A DNA stretch of 44,116 nucleotides from an uncultured Clostridia bacterium (GTDB lineage: Bacteria; Bacillota; Clostridia; Saccharofermentanales; Saccharofermentanaceae): positions 1 to 44,116 of the forward strand of contig CAMVGO010000018.1 in NCBI GenBank assembly GCA_947167045.1, read 5' to 3'. Below are positions 39,080 to 44,116 of this stretch, piece after piece (position 1 is the first letter of the stretch; every line of letters begins with the position of its first letter). Below the pieces are notes generated by a model. That model was given only the letters and a program-made list of their open reading frames with translations. It did not search any database and was not told the origin of the DNA. The position numbers and the translations under genes are program-made.

Positions 39080-40210
39080 ATGACACAGAAACAGGCCGGA
39101 AAAAGGATCGAGGAGATCGACGAACAGATCAAGGAGCTCTTCGCCGAGCGCTTGGAAGCGAGCAAGACCGCGAACGAGACTCTAAGCAAATCCGAGATTG
39201 CACTGAAGAGCAGACGATACGAGCGCAGTTACCTTGCGGGACTTGAGAGCTCAAACTCACTTATCGACAATTACGAGCGCGTGCTCTTCACCACGATGTT
39301 CAACCTGAGCCACTCTTACCGCAACACCGAATACGGCACCAGGACAGAGCTCGCGGACCAGATAAAGAAAGCGCTCGAGACCACTCCCAACGAGCTTCCC
39401 AAGTCACCTATGGTCGCCTGCCAGGGCATTGAAGGCGCCTACTCGCAGATTGCGACCGACAAGATCTTCGCTCACGCCAACATCATGTATTTCAGGACTT
39501 TCGACGGCGTCTTCCAGGCAGTCGAATCCGGCCTTTGCAAATTCGGCATCCTCCCCATCGAAAACAGTTCATTCGGCTCCGTCACGCAGGTCTACGACCT
39601 CATGGTCGGACACAATTTCCACATCGTAAGAGACTACAAGCTCAGGATCAGCCACAAGCTCCTGGCTAATCACGGCGCGAGGTTCGAAGACATCCGCGAG
39701 GTCTATTCACACAACCAGGCGATCGGCCAGTGCAGCAAGTTCCTCAAAGAGCATCCGGATATCAAGGTCAACATCGTAGAGAACACGGCCGTCGCAGCAA
39801 AGAGCGTTGCTGATTCTGGAAGGAAAGACGTAGCGGCCATTTCCTCAGCTGACTGCCAGCAGCTCTACGGACTTCAGGCGATCAAGGATGACATCCAGAA
39901 CACGGACAACAATTACACACGTTTCATCTGCATCACCAAAGAGCTCATGATCTTCCCCGGCGCATCAAAGACATCCGTCATGCTCGCATTGGGCCACACA
40001 CCGGGCGCCCTCGCAGACACACTCGCGAAATTCTCCTCCCTGGGCTTAAACCTCACCAAGATCGAGTCCCGCCCGATGCCCGGCAAGGACTTCGAATTCA
40101 TGTTCTATCTGGACTTCGAAGCTTCAGTCTACTCGGATGAAGTAATCGCCCTCCTTTGCGAACTCGACGCGGAACCCACGGAGTTCGCTTATCTGGGAAC
40201 GTATATCTGA
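39080..40210 (+). CDS. pheA: Bifunctional chorismate mutase/prephenate dehydratase
   Basis: This 376-residue P-protein makes phenylpyruvate from chorismate via prephenate, the committed step to phenylalanine. Residues 1-90 form the helical AroQ-like chorismate mutase (RIEEIDEQIKELFAERLEASKTANE, SRRYERSYL). Residues 110-290 form the prephenate dehydratase (CQGIEGAYSQ, LPIENSSFGSV, the TRF motif at 280-282). Residues 298-376 form the ACT domain (PGALADTLAKF, ESRPMPGKDFEFMFYLDFEA) that binds Phe for feedback inhibition. GAGGAGG precedes the ATG. The gene is alone behind a Phe attenuator, so both enzyme activity and transcription appear to respond to Phe. A terminator follows. Confidence 0.96.
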   Translation: MTQKQAGKRIEEIDEQIKELFAERLEASKTANETLSKSEIALKSRRYERSYLAGLESSNSLIDNYERVLFTTMFNLSHSYRNTEYGTRTELADQIKKALETTPNELPKSPMVACQGIEGAYSQIATDKIFAHANIMYFRTFDGVFQAVESGLCKFGILPIENSSFGSVTQVYDLMVGHNFHIVRDYKLRISHKLLANHGARFEDIREVYSHNQAIGQCSKFLKEHPDIKVNIVENTAVAAKSVADSGRKDVAAISSADCQQLYGLQAIKDDIQNTDNNYTRFICITKELMIFPGASKTSVMLALGHTPGALADTLAKFSSLGLNLTKIESRPMPGKDFEFMFYLDFEASVYSDEVIALLCELDAEPTEFAYLGTYI

Positions 40211-40233
40211 ACGTAAGAAAGATAAGAATTATC

Positions 40234-40266
40234 AGGAGTTGTCCTAACCGGCAACTCCTTTTATTT
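40234..40266 (+). terminator. Rho-independent terminator of pheA
   Basis: AGGAGTTG (40234-40241) and CAACTCCT (40252-40259) form an 8-bp stem with a 10-nt loop, followed by TTTATTTT. It overlaps the end of the convergent gene at 40261-40815. Confidence 0.85.
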
Positions 40267-40815
40267 TCTATCCATAAAAGCTGCTACCTTCTTATTGATA
40301 GCTGCAGCCGTAGACTTGATCACCTCAGAGTATTCGTTGTCATCGTAAGGCACAACAAATACCTCTGCCTTATCAGATTCGCTTATTTCTATCTCCATAT
40401 GATCATGACCCGCATTATCAAATTCGAGCTGGATCGTTTCAAGTGCCGTTGGAAATATCTCCGGTTGTATGTTCAGAGCCTTAATCAGAGCACGGACTTT
40501 CCTGATAACTTTAGACGGGATCGCCGGTGCACCATTACCGTTCCAGTCCTCCTTAAGGTTGCCGATTTTCTCAAGTTTATTGAGGTTCTTCGTTTGCTCA
40601 GAATCATGTATTGACGTATCCTTTTTTCCTGAAGGCTTTAACGCGGAATAATAAGCGGGCAGCTGGTCGCCATTTAATCTCAAGTACTCCTTCTCGGAAA
40701 GAATGACCACGTTCTTCCCCTGCTTGCGCGGTACTATAATTACTTCTCCACCGTAAGCAGTATCAAAGTATTCCCTTATGTTATTACGTATCTCGATCTG
40801 TTTAGCTATTATCAT
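40261..40815 (-). CDS. Phd/YefM-like antitoxin domain protein with C-terminal extension
   Basis: This 184-residue protein has an N-terminal Phd/YefM-like segment (residues 1-50: IIAKQIEIRNNIREYFDTAYGGEVIIVPRKQGKNVVILSEKEYLRL). The C-terminal part has a helical linker followed by DWNGNGAPAIPSKVIRKVRALIKALN and a strand-rich IQLEFDNAGHDHMEIEISES, a pattern I have seen in uncharacterised TA-associated proteins. The start follows AGGGG at 40815; a GTACG-N6-CGTAC inverted repeat lies upstream. No partner toxin gene lies next to it: the neighbour is a zinc-ribbon membrane protein. It may be an orphan antitoxin or a regulator. The family call for the C-terminal part is tentative. Confidence 0.7.
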   Translation of the reverse strand: MIIAKQIEIRNNIREYFDTAYGGEVIIVPRKQGKNVVILSEKEYLRLNGDQLPAYYSALKPSGKKDTSIHDSEQTKNLNKLEKIGNLKEDWNGNGAPAIPSKVIRKVRALIKALNIQPEIFPTALETIQLEFDNAGHDHMEIEISESDKAEVFVVPYDDNEYSEVIKSTAAAINKKVAAFMDRK

Positions 40816-40831
40816 CTTACCCCTCAATATT

Positions 40832-40847
40832 GTACGAAAAAGCGTAC
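40832..40847 (-). promoter_or_regulatory. Inverted repeat at the antitoxin-like gene promoter
   Basis: GTACG (40832-40836), 6-bp spacer, CGTAC (40843-40847). On the minus strand a TACAAT-like -10 (plus 40829-40834) overlaps it. A Phd-like protein could bind here to repress its own gene; no weight beyond position and symmetry. Confidence 0.4.
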
Positions 40848-40907
40848 GCTTTTATGTACTGATAATAGCATCAGCTGAATGACTATTCAAGCCGATATGG
40901 GACAATA

Positions 40908-41792
40908 TTAATGCAAAACATCAGGCAGTTCCTTCTGAGGCATCGGATCGTTGACGAGGATATCCTTGGTCAGATCCTTGTACTGCTGCAGGATCTCATT
41001 GCCCTCATCTCTCTTTGCATTGCATTCTTCGGCGATCTTGTTGAGCCTTTCCTTCGGCCCGACCATATCCCGGGTAATCCTCTTCCTGACCAGCACCTTA
41101 TTGACGTTATAGATGATGATGATCAGCGCGATGATCCCAGCCACGAGTGCCAGCACCCACCAGCCCAGCATATAAACGCAGAGTCCAAGCATTCCCAGCA
41201 CCGCGATTCCTATAGTGATAATGAGCGGATCTCCCCTGTTATCACGCATCTCACAGAAAGCACCCCACGCATTTGAGAAAGATCTCTCGTTGCGCTCGTA
41301 ATCTGCCTTAATTGTCGAAAGGACCTTTGCTTCGGTTATCCTCTCATCTTCAAGTCTCTTGGCCTCCATCCTGTTGACCTTGTATTTCTCCTGGAGCCTT
41401 GCAGCTTCCCTTATCCTCTCGAAATACTCCCTGTGTTCAGGCAGACACCTCTCGATGATGCGCTTTAAGACCTCATCGTCTTCCCTGAAATGCACATTGC
41501 TGTGGTTCAAAATCGGATGTATCGTCTTCCACTTGATATGACAGAAGAACAATCCCCTCAACGCTTCGAAATCATGCGGATTCTTCTTGAGCATGAATTC
41601 ATAAGCATCCTTTGCCGCACCGAACTCATTTCTTATGAGTGCCTTCGTTGCAATGTCCTTTACGTTCTCCTCGCGGAAATACTCATAATCGAAAGTCACG
41701 CCGCAGTACGGACATATATATACCTGACGGTCCAGATCGATATCCAGAAGTCCGCCGCACTGCTTACACAAATTGCTCTTAACTATCGTCAT
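40908..41792 (-). CDS. Zinc-ribbon protein with two transmembrane helices
   Basis: This 294-residue protein has an N-terminal zinc ribbon (CKQCGGLLDIDLDRQVYICPYCG) and a helical region (about residues 45-175; a short TPR-like stretch with AKDAYEFMLKKNPHDFEALRGLFFCHIKWK). Two hydrophobic helices follow at about 195-235 (ITIGIAVLGMLGLCVYMLGWWVLALVAGIIALIIIIYNV), then a charged tail. Family not recognised. The N-terminal ribbon resembles those in membrane proteins of the zinc-ribbon/TPM group seen at 35244-36401, but the rest does not match. The ATG follows AGGGGTTAGG. It may be regulated separately from the antitoxin-like gene that follows on the same strand. Confidence 0.8.
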   Translation of the reverse strand: MTIVKSNLCKQCGGLLDIDLDRQVYICPYCGVTFDYEYFREENVKDIATKALIRNEFGAAKDAYEFMLKKNPHDFEALRGLFFCHIKWKTIHPILNHSNVHFREDDEVLKRIIERCLPEHREYFERIREAARLQEKYKVNRMEAKRLEDERITEAKVLSTIKADYERNERSFSNAWGAFCEMRDNRGDPLIITIGIAVLGMLGLCVYMLGWWVLALVAGIIALIIIIYNVNKVLVRKRITRDMVGPKERLNKIAEECNAKRDEGNEILQQYKDLTKDILVNDPMPQKELPDVLH

Positions 41793-41941
41793 CCTAACCC
41801 CTGTTCTGCGTCAACGCTGACGTCAGGATAAATGATACCACGAGGGGGAGAGATGGCAAAGATAAGCAACACCCCTAACACAAATAACGCTTGAAAATGA
41901 TTAATCGATTTCATTGCCTTGGATTAATTGATATTTCATTA

Positions 41942-42150
41942 CTAGATTGAGGGGTTTGGACCTCTATAACATTTGCTACAATAATCTAGGTCTTTATCTA
42001 ATGCTTCTATAAGTTCTTCACGCAACAACTCAAGCTCGAGCGCTTTTATCTGGAAACTATTTGCAAATGCTTTGTTTTATTGCATTCGCGGTAATGACTT
42101 TGTACTCATTGAACTCATTTGTATATGTTTTTCAGTTCTTGTGAACTCAT
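41942..42150 (-). pseudogene. Decayed small gene with two frameshifts (tentative)
   Basis: On the minus strand three short reading frames line up end to end: MSSQELKNIYK from the ATG at 42150, then TNEFNEYKVITANAIKQ in the next frame, then AFANSFQIKALELELLREEL continuing to LIEALDKDLDYCSKCYRG and a TAG at 41942. Joined across two single-base insertions they give a plausible helical protein of about 69 residues with a CxxC near the end. The insertions near 42135 and 42070 would be the lesions. I recognise no family. The repeated GAACTCA motifs in the same region may have caused slippage. It may instead be non-coding, AT-rich junk, since neither lesion can be tested here. Confidence 0.35.
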
Positions 42151-42183
42151 TTTGAACTCACGAATGTACTCAATCTATCCCGG

Positions 42184-43695
42184 CTAGTTATGATCATCCT
42201 TTATGCAAAAAATAAGCCCTATTTCTAATAATCGATTTATCAACCCAGTAATACTATCAAGACTAACCGCTTTATTGTTAAATTCAATCGAAACAATTCC
42301 GCCAAAAATACCTGCAAAGCGTTTTCTAGTATCATCCGCTTTAACACTAAACTTTAATCCTGATTTATTATGCAAATAGGTATTTAAGTGCATTCTGTCT
42401 ACATCAAAATCACTATGATTACTGATAATAGATGATGCCTCCTCCACGGATTTAACATAACTATAATTCGACCTAAGATATAAACGAATACAATTTGTGT
42501 CAAGCATATTAAAAAGTCGAAGAATATCAATTAGTAATGACATTGAGTTGTTAAAACTGTTTGTTGCAATCGATATTCTTAACGCGGTAACATTTGGCTT
42601 AGCGGTATTGCCATTCATAACTGAAATGGATTTGAGATATTCGAATTTAAGCCCTTTTACTACCAAACAAGAATTACTATAATTTTCATCCCCTTCATCT
42701 TTTGAATATGCTATTTTATTCTTATCTAAGTATTCTGTAATGGACAAATAGAACTTGCCGATAGCGCTGTCGCATTTTCCATACGAATCTAATGAATCAC
42801 CGATTAATGCGATTTCCGCTCTTTCAATAATGCGTTCGAAACCGATATTATTAGGATTAACTTTATTAATTGTAGTAGTCTTATCTAAAGTAACTATATC
42901 TTCATATTCGCTTTCTCGAACCGTTACTCCATATCTTTTAAGTTTTCTTATCTCACTGTTGTACATTTTTCTGTCAAAATCAGGACATTTTATTGCTGAT
43001 ATTTTTGAAGAAAATGCTTTTGGAAGTTTTATCGCTAAAGAAATATCATCTTCGACATTATTATCAGTAACTGCACATAAACGAACTTCCTTTTCAAATT
43101 CCCACCCATCCAATTTTATGAAACCTGCCAATTCATCTTCCAACATAGGTTCTTTGATTCTACTATTAGTTACGCTACCTGTTTTGATTTTGTTCGAATG
43201 CAATTCTTTATAACATATAGCAGCCCAATATACGTCAGCTTTAACAGTTTCTTCCGTTACCTTTTTATCTTTCACAACATGTAAAATACATTTTCCGCTA
43301 CTATCTTTAGGAATATCATTAATCAAATTTTCAGCGTCCTTATATGACATTTCTAATATGATTCCACCCGGTGCTTGAGAATACATACGATACATTGCTA
43401 TATTCTCGGACATTTTGGAAAAGCTCATAAAAAACAATTTGTATGGCAAATCACGTACAACTACATATTCAAGATTATCATTCATTTTGGACATAGATCC
43501 AAGCCAAAGATAACCGCCCTCTACGATGTTCAATACACACTCAATACGTGAATAATGTGAAAGTAATTTATTCTCTTTTGAAGTGTTCCCAGAATACTTT
43601 AAGATGTTTTTTAAATATGCTTTAACATCTGAAGCAGATGATAAATCCTCAAAGCGCCCTTTATTTTCCCCACCGGAACCAATAACAACTGTCAT
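42184..43695 (-). CDS. DUF2971 domain protein with unknown C-terminal domain
   Basis: This 503-residue protein has a DUF2971 N-terminal domain (about residues 45-260), recognised from LLSHYSRIECVLNIVEGGYLWLG, KMNDNLEYV, FFMSFSKMSENIAMYRMYSQAPGGIILEM and WEFEKEVRLCAV. Its C-terminal half (about 270-500) shows no family that I know. DUF2971 proteins are common in accessory and defence-linked loci but their activity is unknown. No signal peptide or membrane segment was seen, so it should be cytoplasmic. The ATG at 43695 lies 8 nt after GGAG. The coding sequence is distinctly AT-rich compared with the genes to its left, which suggests horizontal acquisition. It probably forms a unit with the partial gene 52 bp upstream. 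Confidence 0.8.
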   Translation of the reverse strand: MTVVIGSGGENKGRFEDLSSASDVKAYLKNILKYSGNTSKENKLLSHYSRIECVLNIVEGGYLWLGSMSKMNDNLEYVVVRDLPYKLFFMSFSKMSENIAMYRMYSQAPGGIILEMSYKDAENLINDIPKDSSGKCILHVVKDKKVTEETVKADVYWAAICYKELHSNKIKTGSVTNSRIKEPMLEDELAGFIKLDGWEFEKEVRLCAVTDNNVEDDISLAIKLPKAFSSKISAIKCPDFDRKMYNSEIRKLKRYGVTVRESEYEDIVTLDKTTTINKVNPNNIGFERIIERAEIALIGDSLDSYGKCDSAIGKFYLSITEYLDKNKIAYSKDEGDENYSNSCLVVKGLKFEYLKSISVMNGNTAKPNVTALRISIATNSFNNSMSLLIDILRLFNMLDTNCIRLYLRSNYSYVKSVEEASSIISNHSDFDVDRMHLNTYLHNKSGLKFSVKADDTRKRFAGIFGGIVSIEFNNKAVSLDSITGLINRLLEIGLIFCIKDDHN

Positions 43696-43747
43696 AAATC
43701 ATCTCCAACTATATACTGTCTTACTCTTGTAAGTTCTATAACATTCC

Positions 43748-44116
43748 CTACGCTTTCTTCTTCTCTTTAGCTATTTCATCATTAATTTCTTTTGCAACTG
43801 ATGCAAACAGAATCTTTAGATAATTATCTGGATCATCATAAGTTGCTGTGCGTTCTTTGAATTCATTTAACGAATTGATTAACCTTTTTATCTGTGGGTA
43901 ATACTTATGAATGTACATAAAGACACCATTCGGACCATTACTGTCGCCTTCCATCAAAGCATTGTATCCATAACTAAATCTTTCATAATACAAAATTATG
44001 CCTTCAGACCATAAAAAATAAACAGAATTTACAACTTTTTTTCCTATATCAGGCTCTGAATAAATAAATGAAGTGTTCTCATCACCGTAATACAAACGTT
44101 CAATAGTTACCTCTAG
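43748..44116 (-). CDS. Unknown AT-rich gene, truncated by the window edge
   Basis: Only the C-terminal part of this gene is inside the window. The reading frame stays open to the right edge (upstream of the TTG at 44095 it reads LEVTIER), so the start is outside. The visible 120 or so residues are soluble, with aromatic-rich stretches (SVYFLWSEGIILYYERFSYGYN), a segment NGPNGVFMYIHKYYPQIKRLIN and a Lys-rich tail EIAKEKKKA. No family was recognised. It lies on the same strand as the DUF2971 gene with a 52-bp gap and shares its AT-rich composition. Confidence 0.65.
   Translation of the reverse strand, partial: LEVTIERLYYGDENTSFIYSEPDIGKKVVNSVYFLWSEGIILYYERFSYGYNALMEGDSNGPNGVFMYIHKYYPQIKRLINSLNEFKERTATYDDPDNYLKILFASVAKEINDEIAKEKKKA

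Noticed and set aside
41870..42180. Phage integrase or attachment site at the AT-rich boundary
   Set aside because: No tRNA, no integrase motif and no direct repeat flanking the segment could be found inside the window; the right edge is not visible.

Overview
The window reads as chromosomal DNA of an anaerobic, fermentative Clostridia-type Firmicute of moderate GC, plausibly a rumen or gut member of the Ruminococcaceae/Saccharofermentans type. The reasons are a complete [FeFe]-hydrogenase maturation operon (TM1266-like regulator, hydE, hydG, hydF), a MurT/GatD pair, strong AGGAGG ribosome binding sites, LytTR-DUF3021 regulation and many lipoproteins with Ser/Thr/Glu-rich linkers. The genus is inference. 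No rRNA, tRNA, CRISPR array, insertion sequence or intact phage gene was seen.

Layout. 1-334: intergenic palindromic repeats in a 52-bp register. 0.4-1.9 kb: two secreted or anchored proteins. 2.0-2.6 kb: flavin reductase-like protein. 2.6-6.6 kb: hydrogenase maturation operon (minus strand). 6.8-9.8 kb: Fe-S aldo/keto reductase and a LytTR/DUF3021/CPBP-protease operon. 10-12.5 kb: plus-strand cell-envelope cluster with two paralogous lipoproteins and two membrane microproteins. 12.6-13.6 kb: MarR-flavodoxin pair with a clear operator. 13.7-17.5 kb: membrane-tethered Ntn-type hydrolase, GNAT, lipoprotein and transglutaminase-like lipoprotein. 17.7-22.7 kb: S41-peptidase operon ending in an XRE gene, preceded by a hydrolase-TetR pair with its own promoter and operator. 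22.8-28 kb: M13 peptidase, FtsX-type permease and ABC ATPase behind 11-bp direct repeats of OmpR/PhoB type. 28.3-34.3 kb: XRE-alarmone-hydrolase fusion, GNAT, cyclase, DUF4298, MFS transporter with a leader peptide, NUDIX, HD protein and GT2. 34.4-38.5 kb: TPM/zinc-ribbon pair and gatD-murT. 38.5-40.2 kb: pheA behind a Phe-rich leader peptide and attenuator. 40.3-41.8 kb: Phd-like antitoxin protein and zinc-ribbon membrane protein. 41.9-44.1 kb: AT-rich segment with a decayed small gene, a DUF2971 protein and a partial gene running off the right edge.

The strongest observations are these. (1) A classical ribosome-mediated phenylalanine attenuator precedes pheA, with all three alternative stems visible. 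(2) A 28-codon leader peptide with its own promoter and rearrangeable stems precedes the MFS transporter. (3) The GatD homologue has lost both the nucleophilic Cys and the catalytic His of the glutaminase. (4) An XRE domain is fused to an apparently intact (p)ppGpp-hydrolase-type HD domain. (5) An identical 15-bp palindrome lies upstream of two unrelated genes 22 kb apart. Family assignments rest on motifs read by eye; no database search was possible.
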